A stretch of 64,000 nucleotides of DNA from Saccharicrinis carchari (GCF_900182605.1 NZ_FXTB01000007.1:124001-188000), one strand, 5' to 3'; positions 8,445 to 17,700 are shown, numbered from the stretch's first letter. The notes: a model not told the origin generated them from the letters alone. Made by a program: numbers and translations.

Positions 8445-8908
8445 GAACTATGATTGTTTTTGATTGGGTGATGAACCCTGATTTTTTGGCCGGGGTTTCA
8501 TCACTCGCTTAAACTGCAGCGAAGTACTGCCAAAGTTTATTAGCAGTCCGATTTGCATGCCATAAGCTTCCAGGTAATTAATAGCTTGTGCCAGGTGAAC
8601 GACTTCCAATTCCTTTACGGCCTTTATTTCGAGCATTATTTTCTCCTCCACAAAAAAATCAACCCGGCGTTTCCCAATGGGAAATCCTTTATAGCTTAAA
8701 TCCATCTCTTTTTCCCGCTCGTGCGCTAAGCCCTGCATGTTTAACTCAATAGATAAGGCCCGTTGGTATATGACCTCCTGAAAACCATTGCCCAAATGAT
8801 TATGCACTTCCATGGCAGCCTTGATAATTTTGCCGGTAAGTGCTGAATGTTCATACTTATCATTAATCATCGTTTTCATTGGCTTTATTTTAAATCATAG
8901 TTCAAGAC
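8445..8908 (-). mobile_element. Candidate GxxExxY mobile unit with inverted-repeat ends
   Basis: The GxxExxY gene is bounded by GAACTATGATT (8445-8455) and its exact reverse complement (8893-8903). The left end (8445-8488) aligns closely with 9494-9536, and the right end shares GTCTTGAACTATGAT (minus strand, 8894-8908) exactly with 9571-9585. The same two ends therefore occur, without the gene between them, inside hsdS. The unit follows directly on the hsdS stop codon and is followed by a duplicate hsdS-tail relic. No transposase is encoded other than the nuclease-like GxxExxY protein. Mobility is inferred from structure. Confidence 0.6.
8448..8879 (-). CDS. GxxExxY family protein (PD-(D/E)XK nuclease-like)
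   Basis: 143 residues. The name-giving motif GFQEVIY is at 32-38; VDFFVEEKIMLEIKAV (73-88) supplies D74 and the E84-x-K86 pair of a PD-(D/E)XK fold; AQAINYLEAYG and GLLINFGSTSLQFKR complete the family pattern. Function is not established for the family; a DNA nuclease is plausible. The first codons and the last 12 residues (KNQGSSPNQKQS) lie in the terminal repeats of the element, and that tail peptide is echoed in the HsdS linker (KNHSPSGNQKNHSS). It sits between hsdS and the ArdC-like gene in the RM operon. Confidence 0.9.
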   Translation of the reverse strand: MKTMINDKYEHSALTGKIIKAAMEVHNHLGNGFQEVIYQRALSIELNMQGLAHEREKEMDLSYKGFPIGKRRVDFFVEEKIMLEIKAVKELEVVHLAQAINYLEAYGMQIGLLINFGSTSLQFKRVMKPRPKNQGSSPNQKQS

Positions 8909-10245
8909 ACTTTTATTTTGCCTGTAACCGCACTATCTATCAATACCGATTTATACTCCTTTAATTTTTCAATCTGTTTCTCTTGTAAGGATATTGCATT
9001 GTCTATCTTAGTAGATTGAGTTTCAATAAAACTTATGATTTGCTCTTGTTCCAAATTTGGAGGAATTGTCACAATGAAGTTTTGAATTAAAGGAAGTCTT
9101 AAACTGTCAACAGTTGATTTTGCCTCACCAGTTAAAGCGACATTATGAAAAGTATTTCTTAAATAATAAAAGAGAAACTTTCCTTTTATATTTTTAAAAT
9201 TACTAAACTTATAAACTCTTTGATGAAAATCAAATTTTCCATTTATATAATGGAAAACTTTTCCAACCCCTGCACCATCGCCAGCTGTTAATATTGCTTC
9301 TCCATCAAAAGAAAAGGAGTTAATCCTTTCTGCTATTTGCGACCTCACAAAAAAAGGATACATTCCATTTTCAATTTTGTCCTCAGTGTTTTTTGCGCCA
9401 GTGGTGATGTGACAAAGAAACTTAAACTTTCTCACCTCCCAATTCTCCGGAATCTCTCCAATCCATTCCACACCGCTGTCTTTCATAGGACGGGAACTAT
9501 GATTTTTTTGATTACCTGATGGACTATGATTTTTTTCTTTTACATCATAGTTTTCATGGTCATCATTCGCATCATAGTTCAAGACTTTGCCCGTTACGGC
9601 ATTTTGAATGAGAATTTGCTTACGCTCTTTAAGCAGGGCAATGAGCTTTTCTTTTTGGGCTATGGCTTTGTCGATAAGGGCAGTTTTATCGTCCAAAAAG
9701 TTGGCAATGGCGGTTTGTTCTGCAAGTGGGGGAAGAATAGACCAGATGTTAAAGAAATCATCCGTATAAAGCCTTAATCGACTCTCAATTACTCCTGATG
9801 AATTTCGTTTAAATTCAGCTTTGTATAATTCAGTCCTAAGTAAATAATGAAAATAACGTTTTTCAAACCCAGTATTTAATCTATAAATTGAATAAGCAGG
9901 ACTTGTTATTCCATTAAAAGGTGAAAAACCAAGGCTACCGTTCCATGCAAGCATAATATTGCTAACTAAATCGCCTGCTTCTACTTTTTTATAACCTTCA
10001 AGTGTTGCTGCATTAGTTAATAATTCGCCAGCATCAACTTTGTCTGATTTTTTTGTAACACCAGTATATTGTGAAACGGATAGTAAATCCCCTGAACCAT
10101 TTTCACTTCTAATATTAATTTCTTTAAATAAATATTTAATTTTACGAATTTCCCATCTTTCAGGTATCTCACCCAACCACTCTACACCTGAATCTTGATA
10201 AGCCGAATACTTTTTAAACTCCGTATTAATCTCTGTAATCGTCAT
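8902..10245 (-). CDS. hsdS: Type I restriction-modification specificity subunit
   Basis: 447 residues with two target-recognition halves. Half 1 begins at DSGVEWLGEIPERW (18-31) and ends with LPPLAEQTAIANFL and a coiled-coil spacer to NAVTGKV (215-221). Half 2 begins at DSGVEWIGEIPENW (256-269) and ends with PPNLEQEQIISFI, a coiled coil and SAVTGKIKVS. Each half reads one part of a bipartite DNA site and sets specificity for both HsdM and HsdR. The start codon overlaps the hsdM stop by 1 nt (10245). The linker (222-254) is low-complexity (NYDANDDHENYDV, NHSPSGNQKNHSS) and is encoded by a palindromic repeat related to the adjacent GxxExxY unit. Both halves appear intact. Confidence 0.95.
   Translation of the reverse strand: MTITEINTEFKKYSAYQDSGVEWLGEIPERWEIRKIKYLFKEINIRSENGSGDLLSVSQYTGVTKKSDKVDAGELLTNAATLEGYKKVEAGDLVSNIMLAWNGSLGFSPFNGITSPAYSIYRLNTGFEKRYFHYLLRTELYKAEFKRNSSGVIESRLRLYTDDFFNIWSILPPLAEQTAIANFLDDKTALIDKAIAQKEKLIALLKERKQILIQNAVTGKVLNYDANDDHENYDVKEKNHSPSGNQKNHSSRPMKDSGVEWIGEIPENWEVRKFKFLCHITTGAKNTEDKIENGMYPFFVRSQIAERINSFSFDGEAILTAGDGAGVGKVFHYINGKFDFHQRVYKFSNFKNIKGKFLFYYLRNTFHNVALTGEAKSTVDSLRLPLIQNFIVTIPPNLEQEQIISFIETQSTKIDNAISLQEKQIEKLKEYKSVLIDSAVTGKIKVS
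9494..9585. repeat. MITE-like palindromic insert inside hsdS
   Basis: A 92-bp segment starting with GAACTATGATT (9494-9504) and ending with ATCATAGTTCAAGAC (9571-9585). Its left part aligns with 8445-8488 and its right part with about 8862-8908, the two ends of the GxxExxY unit, so it looks like an internal-deletion derivative. It keeps the hsdS frame and encodes the inter-half linker. Further copies of ACTATGAT at 9523-9530 and ATCATAGTT at 9544-9552 add to the palindrome. Confidence 0.7.
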
Positions 10246-12623
10246 TAGCCCAAGTTTAAGATGTTCCTGATTAAACCTTCGTTTTCGTTTTCCAGGTCTA
10301 TTATTTCCCGGCTTACCTCGGTTATGTCGCGCAAGGGCTTATGCTGATAGAAGTACTTGTTAAAAGAGATTTCGTAACCTATTTTGGTTTTATCCATATC
10401 AATCCATGCTTCGGGTACATGGGGTAATACCTCTAGTAAAAAATACCCATAGATGTTATCTTTCAATGGAATATTCTCGCTGTCGCGCAGGTCGCTTTCG
10501 GTTTCGTAAATAATAAACTCGTTGGCTTTACCGCTTGTATAGTAACCATAATGCGGCAGTTGTTCCTCGGTGCAATCTAAATGCGCCAACAAGGCTTCCA
10601 GCTTATCCTCTTTCAGCTTTTGAACTTTCTTAATCACCTTGTCGGCCGTTTCGTCGTACCAACTTACCGCGGCATATATCTGGTTTTTATCCGAGGCGGA
10701 GAGTTTTGATTTCTGAACTTTCCCTTCTCCTTTGCTCAGGGCAAGTAGTTCAGCTTCCACTTTGCTTTGGAAGGTGTTGAAGTTGCTGTATTCGTCCGTT
10801 CCAATGGTGTTTAACAAATGGGTAGCCGTATCCAGGATTTCTTTTTGCTTTTCCCAGGTTTTTGCAGAAACCAAAGCTTTCCGCTTTTTGGCATTCAGGT
10901 CCAGGTCGTTCTTTTCGCACCAGTCCAGTATTTCTTTTTCCAAGGTGCTCAGCTCTGTATAAACCTTGTCGCCATAGGTTGCAAAGGCCCACTGCATGGG
11001 TTCTTTCAGGGTTTTGTCAAATCGCAAATCGGCAATGCGTTCGTGGGTAAACTGGGCTTTCAAACGTTTGGGGCGTTCGATGCTTACTTTGTAGTAGCCA
11101 AAATCGGCATTGTCAAATACTTTAGCGGCAAGGCCCTCTTCACCTTCACGCGCAATGGTTTTAAAGTCTATGTAGGCATCTTGAATCTCCTTAATGTGCA
11201 CGGGGGTTAACTCGCAGTTTTTGGCACCCAGGTTTTTACGCAGCTTGGCAAAACGCATAGAGGCATCAATCAGGATGGCTTTTCCTTGGCGGTGCTCCGG
11301 TTTATTATTGCTTAACAACCAAATGTAGGTGGTAATGCCCGTGTTGTAAAATAAGTTATTGGGCAACTGAATAATACAGTCTAACAAATCGTTTTCGATA
11401 ATGTACCTACGGATGTTGCTTTCGCCACCTCCGGCATCACCGGTAAACAAGCTGGAGCCATTGTGCACCGAGGCAATACGCGAGCCATTGGAGCGGCCGT
11501 CGTTGGCCTTCATCTTGCTCACCATCTCCATCAGGAACAGCAACTGCCCATCGGAAGAACGCGGTATGGCATCTACTTCCTCTTCTTTTCCCCAGTAGTC
11601 GTTTAATAATACGGTAAAGCGCGGGTCAATCACCTCTTTGCCATCCTTAATGTATTTCTGCTCCGTAGCCCACGACTTTCCGTACGGCGGGTTAGAAAGC
11701 ATAAAGTCGAATTGGGTGCCGGCAAACTCATCGGTAGAAAGGGTAGAACCCACACGGATATTTTCCGGGTTATTACCCTTAATCATCATGTCGGACTTGC
11801 AGATGGCGTAGGTTTCGTCATTGATTTCTTTACCGTACAAATACACATCGCCCATGGCTCGTATGACCCCCTCTTCGTCCTTGATAAAATTCTGCGCCTC
11901 GGTTAACATACCGCCCGAACCACAGGCCGGGTCGTAAATGGTCATTACCGGTGGCAGCTGCTGTTTGATGGGTTTAAACACTATATGCGTCATTAGGTCT
12001 ATAACCTCGCGCGGGGTAAAGTGCTCCCCGGCTTCCTCGTTGTTTTCCTCGTTAAACTTACGAATCAGCTCTTCAAACACATAGCCCATGCCCAGGTTCG
12101 ACAGCGGGGGCAGCTTGCGTCCCTCGGGGTCTTCCTTGTCAAAGGGCGTGAGGTTAATATAGGGCGAGGTAAACTTCTCTAATACGTCGAGCAATACATC
12201 TTTCGAAGCCATGTGCCTAATCTGGCTTTTCAGCTTGAACTTATCGATGATTTCCTTCACATTAGCGCTGTACCCGTTCAGGTATTCCTCAAAGTTGGCC
12301 TGTAGTATTTGTTGACTGTTTGTTGCTGTATCGTGCAGGCGTTGCAGCGTCCAATCGCTGGTATTGTAAAAAACATAGCCACTGGCTTCTTCCATGCCTT
12401 TGTCGTCCCAATCGCCCTCTACCACGCCTAAATCGTTTTTCTGAAAAGCCACCTCCTCGAGCACGGCCTCTTTGCTTGGCTCTAAAAGCGCATCCAAACG
12501 CCTTAAAACCACCATGGGCAAAATTACATCGCGATATTTACCCCTCACGTAAACATCTCTCAAACAATCATCGGCAATGCTCCAGATAAAGGAGATTAAT
12601 CGATTGTGTACTGCTGTGTTCAT
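10245..12623 (-). CDS. hsdM: Type I restriction-modification methyltransferase subunit
   Basis: 792 residues. N-terminal HsdM helical domain (MNTAVHNRLISFIWSIADDC, GKYRDVILPMVVLRRLD), then GEHFTPREVIDLM (199-211), SAM-binding motif DPACGSGG (231-238) and the catalytic N6-adenine motif NPPY (311-314). It methylates the host site and forms the core of the M2S and R2M2S complexes. A long C-terminal extension (after about 500) is typical of larger Bacteroidota HsdM proteins. Residues 627-634 (LALSKGEG) derive from the same 24-bp repeat that is inserted in hsdR. First structural gene of the operon, about 77 bp after the xre stop. Confidence 0.96.
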   Translation of the reverse strand: MNTAVHNRLISFIWSIADDCLRDVYVRGKYRDVILPMVVLRRLDALLEPSKEAVLEEVAFQKNDLGVVEGDWDDKGMEEASGYVFYNTSDWTLQRLHDTATNSQQILQANFEEYLNGYSANVKEIIDKFKLKSQIRHMASKDVLLDVLEKFTSPYINLTPFDKEDPEGRKLPPLSNLGMGYVFEELIRKFNEENNEEAGEHFTPREVIDLMTHIVFKPIKQQLPPVMTIYDPACGSGGMLTEAQNFIKDEEGVIRAMGDVYLYGKEINDETYAICKSDMMIKGNNPENIRVGSTLSTDEFAGTQFDFMLSNPPYGKSWATEQKYIKDGKEVIDPRFTVLLNDYWGKEEEVDAIPRSSDGQLLFLMEMVSKMKANDGRSNGSRIASVHNGSSLFTGDAGGGESNIRRYIIENDLLDCIIQLPNNLFYNTGITTYIWLLSNNKPEHRQGKAILIDASMRFAKLRKNLGAKNCELTPVHIKEIQDAYIDFKTIAREGEEGLAAKVFDNADFGYYKVSIERPKRLKAQFTHERIADLRFDKTLKEPMQWAFATYGDKVYTELSTLEKEILDWCEKNDLDLNAKKRKALVSAKTWEKQKEILDTATHLLNTIGTDEYSNFNTFQSKVEAELLALSKGEGKVQKSKLSASDKNQIYAAVSWYDETADKVIKKVQKLKEDKLEALLAHLDCTEEQLPHYGYYTSGKANEFIIYETESDLRDSENIPLKDNIYGYFLLEVLPHVPEAWIDMDKTKIGYEISFNKYFYQHKPLRDITEVSREIIDLENENEGLIRNILNLG
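10722..10745 (-). repeat. Short dispersed repeat inserted in hsdM
   Basis: 24-bp unit with GCTCAGGGCAAG on the plus strand, read in frame as LALSKGEG; 21 of 24 positions match the copy in hsdR. Flanking codons on the N-terminal side (EELL in HsdR, AELL in HsdM) are also alike. Confidence 0.7.
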
Positions 12624-12699
12624 TTATTTAGTTTATTTATTTTGATTATTAACTGTTATTTCTGATTTAAAACGATTGACTAATGTTTCCTGTTAGCCA

Positions 12700-12993
12700 T
12701 TAGTTCTGCTTTTGTTTATTAATGGTTTGTTCAGCTATTTTTAAGGCACTTATGGCATTCTTTTCTTCTTTTATTAGGTCATATACTTTATCGGCTAACC
12801 AGAGAGTCGCCAAATCATCTTCCGGATAATCATATATTGAAGCAAGTTTGAGAATATACTCTCGTTTAATATTTTTCTCGCCCCGCTCCATTTTGCTGAT
12901 ATAAGCCGTATCCACCTCCAGTTCGGCAGCTACTTGTCGCAGCAACAAACCTTTTTCCTCTCTTAACGATCTGAGCTTTTGTCCTATTATCAT
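12700..12993 (-). CDS. Xre-family HTH regulator of the RM operon
   Basis: 97 residues from the ATG at 12993. A TTG at 13026 in the same frame would give 11 extra residues, but it lies within the likely -7 element, so the ATG is preferred. The Xre helix-turn-helix is clear: IGQKLRSLREEKGLLLRQVA, then ELEVDTAYISKMERGEKNIK. It should bind operator DNA as a dimer. Located directly upstream of hsdM in the same direction, it probably controls timing of modification and restriction, as C proteins do. The ArdC-like metallopeptidase downstream in the operon is a possible partner that would cleave or relieve it (inference). Confidence 0.9.
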   Translation of the reverse strand: MIIGQKLRSLREEKGLLLRQVAAELEVDTAYISKMERGEKNIKREYILKLASIYDYPEDDLATLWLADKVYDLIKEEKNAISALKIAEQTINKQKQN

Positions 12994-13023
12994 CTTTCTG
13001 TATATTGACTTGTCCGGTGCAGT

Positions 13024-13031
13024 CAAATGTA
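13024..13031 (-). promoter_or_regulatory. -7 element upstream of xre
   Basis: TACATTTG on the minus strand matches TAnnTTTG. No TTTG is present 19 nt further upstream, so this is a partial promoter. It places the start site about 25 nt before the ATG at 12993 and argues against the TTG start at 13026. Confidence 0.45.
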
Positions 13032-13201
13032 GTAAAGATGGATATATTTAAAGAAGTAAAAGCATACTATTTATTCACCGCACTCATTCTGTACAAAAAC
13101 AAACCGCCTGTCTCTGTTGAAACAAGCGATTGGTATTTGGTTGGTTGCTGGTAGTATAAGTGCCTCTACATATAAAGTGAACACAACTTAGCCATAAAGC
13201 T

Positions 13202-13894
13202 TTACTTAATAAACTTCTCCCGTCGTTGCAGGTTTATCAAGCCCCACAATATGGCCACAACGGATACGGTTATTACGATCAGCCGGTTTTGGAACAGCAT
13301 GGTTTGGTAGAGTGTTTCGCTGATGTTTTGGGGCGGAGCAAAAGGGTTTAAAAATACGTTCCATTTGGATTGCCCCATAGTACCGTGAAAAAACCAAAGC
13401 ACCAGTCCCACGATGACCATCACCACGGCCGTTCCGTTGCCGTTTTTTACCATGGTACTGAACAAAAATCCCAAAGAACCAAAAAGCAACAATACCACCA
13501 TCAGTTGTGCCCCCATTTCGAAAATGGGCAGGGCCACCAATAAAAAGTTGTTGAACAGGGCCAGTATGCTTACAATTACAAACACCATCACAAATATAAT
13601 GGCCAACCGCACCAGCCACACCTTGTAGCGGTAATTGGGGATGCCGAAAAGGATCTCGAGTATGCGGGCGTCCTCGTCGTTTTGGATGCCGAAGACGGTG
13701 GGGAAAAACATGAGCAGTATGCCAGGGAAAATCAACTGGTAATAAATATCCTCCACCCCTATCTCATTGTCCGAAAACAGGGCGATACCCGTAATCAACA
13801 GATAAAAGATAAAGGATGCCCCGAGGAAATAGACAAAGCGGTTGCCGAAGATGATTTTCAGGTTGTATTTGATAATGTGTAGGAGGTTGTTCAT
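13202..13894 (-). CDS. ABC-2 type transporter permease
   Basis: 230 residues with about six hydrophobic spans (YFLGASFIFYLLITGIAL, LIFPGILLMFFPTVF, LAIIFVMVFVIVSILALF, LMVVLLLFGSLGFLF, AVVMVIVGLVLWFF, LIVITVSVVAILWGLINL) and no ATPase domain. The layout matches ABC-2 permeases of the Gld/NatB kind. It is the last gene of the export locus and lies downstream of the RND-ABC fusion, whose C-terminal ATPase is the obvious partner, with a KilA-N gene between them. Substrate unknown. An ORF in another frame (13206-13619) is a shadow. Confidence 0.85.
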   Translation of the reverse strand: MNNLLHIIKYNLKIIFGNRFVYFLGASFIFYLLITGIALFSDNEIGVEDIYYQLIFPGILLMFFPTVFGIQNDEDARILEILFGIPNYRYKVWLVRLAIIFVMVFVIVSILALFNNFLLVALPIFEMGAQLMVVLLLFGSLGFLFSTMVKNGNGTAVVMVIVGLVLWFFHGTMGQSKWNVFLNPFAPPQNISETLYQTMLFQNRLIVITVSVVAILWGLINLQRREKFIK

Positions 13895-13940
13895 CGAAAA
13901 CGTTTAAAATATACAATTGTCGCAATTATGGTTTTTCATT

Positions 13941-14585
13941 TCATTTTTTAGCCTTATCGGGGTTTGCCTCTCGCCAATCTTTTGCAGTACATTTAAACAA
14001 TGCAACATTCAACAAATCAGCTTCTTCCGCATATACCAACCACTCTTTGTTTTTATCGTAGTTCTTCTTTGGTAAGATACAATCCTGAACGGCATCTGTA
14101 TGTATCTGATAGTTGGTTTTCGTCAAAATGCGCTTGACATTCCATTCAAGATTATATTGATTGCTCTCAATTTCTTTTAATCGTTGATATTCTTTTATCA
14201 GCAATAGCTTAAACATCGGGCTAATCCAGGAGCCAAACTCAAACGCCAAATCCTTGTGAGCATAAGTCCCGCCATATCTACCAGATTTTGCAATAATTCC
14301 AATTGCGTTCGTTGCCTCTATCCATTTTTTTGGAGTCAAATTAAAGCTATTCAATCCTGATTGCTTTCTAAAGGTGTCGAATTCGACATGTTTAAAATTT
14401 GGATTATTCAAGGTTTCCCATAACCCAATGAACTCTACCGTGTTACGGTTTCGCATCCAATTTCGGATATGGTCTGATCCTTCTTCGTCTCTAACCATAT
14501 CAGTCAAGCTAATATAGTCTTGATCATCTTGCTGCACAATCGAAATAAGTTTGTTTTCAACTTCTATCTGAGATTTACTGGTCAT
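13941..14585 (-). CDS. KilA-N domain protein
   Basis: 214 residues. N-terminal KilA-N pattern: YISLTDMVRDEEGSDHIRNW, RNTVEFIGLWETLNNPNF, and LTPKKWIEATNAIGIIAKSG, then the strongly conserved GRYGGTYAHKDLAFEFGSWI and SPMFKLLLIKEYQRLKEIE. KilA-N is a DNA-binding module of phages and large DNA viruses; bacterial copies are usually taken as phage-derived or accessory. The C-terminal part (KTNYQIHTDAV, then Lys-rich) is common in bacterial members. It interrupts the RND-ABC fusion/ABC permease pair in the same orientation, with its own 187-bp upstream gap and a -7-like TATATTTG (minus strand, 14611-14618), so it looks like a later insertion. Function unknown. Confidence 0.9.
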   Translation of the reverse strand: MTSKSQIEVENKLISIVQQDDQDYISLTDMVRDEEGSDHIRNWMRNRNTVEFIGLWETLNNPNFKHVEFDTFRKQSGLNSFNLTPKKWIEATNAIGIIAKSGRYGGTYAHKDLAFEFGSWISPMFKLLLIKEYQRLKEIESNQYNLEWNVKRILTKTNYQIHTDAVQDCILPKKNYDKNKEWLVYAEEADLLNVALFKCTAKDWREANPDKAKK

Positions 14586-14772
14586 ATAATCAAATCCTAT
14601 TACTTATTTACAAATATACTTTTCTAATCCCATGTAACTTATCCTTACTACCGAATATATGCGAATTATTTCTGGGTCAGGCCTTCCGCCCCTACGGTGC
14701 GTGATTTCCACATTGCAAATATTTACCCGTATATTCCGACTAACGGAACAGGTAAGGTTATATCCTATATCA

Positions 14773-17700
14773 TCACCCATTGCGCAACAGCCAAAGGTAC
14801 GAATCTTCGAGGCTCGAATGGGCGGGCTGCGCATCTTCTACCGGTTTTTCGTTGGACAGCACCCGTACTTTTACCATAGCGCCCGTTCCGATATGATGCA
14901 CCACCCGGTATTGTTTGTTTACCTGTTCGAACTCCGTGGCAGGCACCTCAAAGGTCCACACTTTGCCTTGGGTTATCTTCGACAGCTCCGCTGGCTGCCC
15001 CCAGTATTTCAGCTCTCCTTGTTTCATCACGGCCACCTGGTTGCACGAGCTGGATATGTCCTCGATAATGTGGGTGGAGAAGATAACGATCCTGTCGCGG
15101 CTGAGCTCCACCAGCAGGTTACGGAAACGGATACGTTCCCGTGGGTCGAGCCCTGCGGTCGGTTCATCGACAACCAGTATGCGGGGCAGGTGAAGCATTA
15201 TCTGGGCTATCCCGATGCGCTGTTTCATACCGCCCGAAAAGGAGCCGATGAGATTATCTTTCCTGTCCCATAGATGAACCGCGTTCAGCACATACTCCAC
15301 CCTTTGCTGCCGTAGCTCCTTATTTTTCAACCCTTTAAGGATGGCCATGTAATCCAGAAATTCATACGAAGTCATGTTTTCGTAGGAGCCGAATTCCTGC
15401 GGAAGATAACCTATCAGGCCTTGCAGCTCTTCGCGGTATTTCAACGAATCCAATCCATTGACCCATATCTTGCCATAGCTTTGGTCCAGTATGCCGCAGA
15501 TGATGCGCATAAGGGTGGTCTTGCCCGCCCCATTGGGCCCCAGTAATCCCACCATGCCGGTTTGCATGGTCAACGACACACTCTTGACCGCTTTAAACGG
15601 TTGCTTTTGTTTGCCGATAAGAGGTATGGATCGCACCAAAAGGTACCATGTACGGCGTATGCCCGAAAAACGCCCTTTAAGCCTTTCCACGTTTATATTC
15701 TCCGTCATCAGTTTTTTGCCCGTCCTATAAATATAGATGCCGAGATACCACAAAGCGGCGAACACCATGGCCGATGCCCTTGCATCGAATCGGATGGTGT
15801 ACAGTACCAGTACAATGGCCGGATAGGCCCAAAGCATTATGCGATAAATGATGCTTTGCGCAGATAACAAACGCCTGGCCCTCCCCTTTTTATCGGGCCA
15901 CTGGGCCAGATAGCGGATATACGACAGAAAAATAAAATAGCTGATAAACAAGAAGATAAAATTCCAGAGCGAAGATTCGAGATAAAACCAGGTCATCCAC
16001 ACCAAAAAGCCCAGCAGGGGAACTTGCCATACGATGCCTTCGCGATAATTCTTCACCCCTTTTTCGGCTTGCGCCAACAGCCCGTAGCGCTTGGCCGTTT
16101 TCCACTCGCGCATAAAGCGGTTGTCGCGGTCATATACCTTTACCAGATTTTGCAGCCGGATGGTGATGGGCTCGCCCGGTTTTATCAGCTCGGCCTTGGC
16201 CTGACGCAGACTAATGAGCACAAAATACAAGATTGCCGGAACGCCTACGATACAAGCAAAATACTCTACGAGCATCCAAACAAACGAATGGTCGAACACG
16301 TAATGTATCCCCACAATGCCCAGGGCCCACGAAGCAAAAACCATAGTTTTATACCTGATATTGAGCGAACGGATCCAGTGCAAAGCGGTTTCCAGCCCAA
16401 AGCTAAAGGTGGGGATAAACACCAGGGTGAGCAGGGTGCTTACCAGCAGGCCGCCCACCACGGTAATGGCGAAAGGGGCACCCAGACTGCCCACATATTC
16501 CGATTTGCCCATGGCCAGCGGCAGCATGGCAATAATGGTGGTGGCCGCCGTTATCAATATGGGCCGAACGCGTGAGATACCCGCCTGCATCAAAGCCCGC
16601 GAATGTCGCATACCCTGTTTGCGCAGGATATTGGCATAGTCGATAAGGATGATGCCGTTGTTGACCACGATGCCCAGCAATATCAAAAAGCCGATGAGCG
16701 TATTGAGGTTGAGCCACGAGTTACCGGTAAATATCAAGCCCAAAAAGGAACCTATGGCCGCCAGGGGGATGGAAAACAGCATGACAAAGGGCGTAACAAA
16801 CGACTCGAACACCGAGGCCAATATCATCAGGATGAGCAAAAAGGCCATCCCAATCAAAAAGTAAAACTCACTGAACTGGTCTTCTTCGTGTATCACTTCC
16901 ACCGCGGTCCCCGACGGGAGGTTAACCTGCGCCACCAGCTCGTCCACATCGCGACGGGCTTGCTCCAGCAGCGATTTAGAATCGTTTATCTCACTACTGA
17001 AAGCGTATCTTATGGTTATCTCCTTATGCTGGTTTACACGGAGTATCTCGTTGCGCCCGCTGGTTAAAATAATATTGGAGAAATCGCTCAGTGCCACCAG
17101 CGAACCGGAGTTGGAGATAATATTTAGTTTTTGTAAATCACTGTAGGTCTTTGCCGGCACATCTTCTTCCTGGTGCATGCGTTCGCCTTTCATCACGATA
17201 TCGTATTCCTCGTTATCCACCCGCAACACGCCGCCGGAGCTTATTTCATTTCTAAAGGTAAACAGTTCGGACGCCACATTTTGTGGGGCCACGCCGTACA
17301 TGCTCATCAATCCGGGGTCGAATTCCAGGTGCACCTCGGGGCGCGGAAAGCCGGCGCTGATGCCCACATAAGTCATCCCCTCCATATTGTCCTCCAAAAT
17401 ATATTTTATATCCTCGGCCAGCAGCAACATCTTATCAAAATCCTCCCCTTTTATCACTACGCTCTCCTGCTGTTGTCCAATACCAAACATGGCCATCATG
17501 TTCATGCCGGGGTTGTCGCCAAAGCCCGAGCCGCCGCCTGTGGTAGTGCCCCCTTGCTCCAAACTAATCTCGGAGTCGGTAAACCCTTGCAACCTCGATT
17601 GTATATCGGCCTTTATTTCGCCCAGACTGCGCTTCGATTCTTTTTTGTATTCTTCTTTCAACTGCACCCTCAGGCTGGCCCTCTCCTCATATACCTGACT

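Noticed and set aside
8902-10245. HsdS as two frameshifted half genes
   Set aside because: The frame is continuous through the low-complexity linker, and both halves have complete conserved regions.
12994-13026. TTG start for the Xre regulator
   Set aside because: It overlaps a TACATTTG -7 element, and the Met at 12993 is where Xre proteins of this type normally begin.
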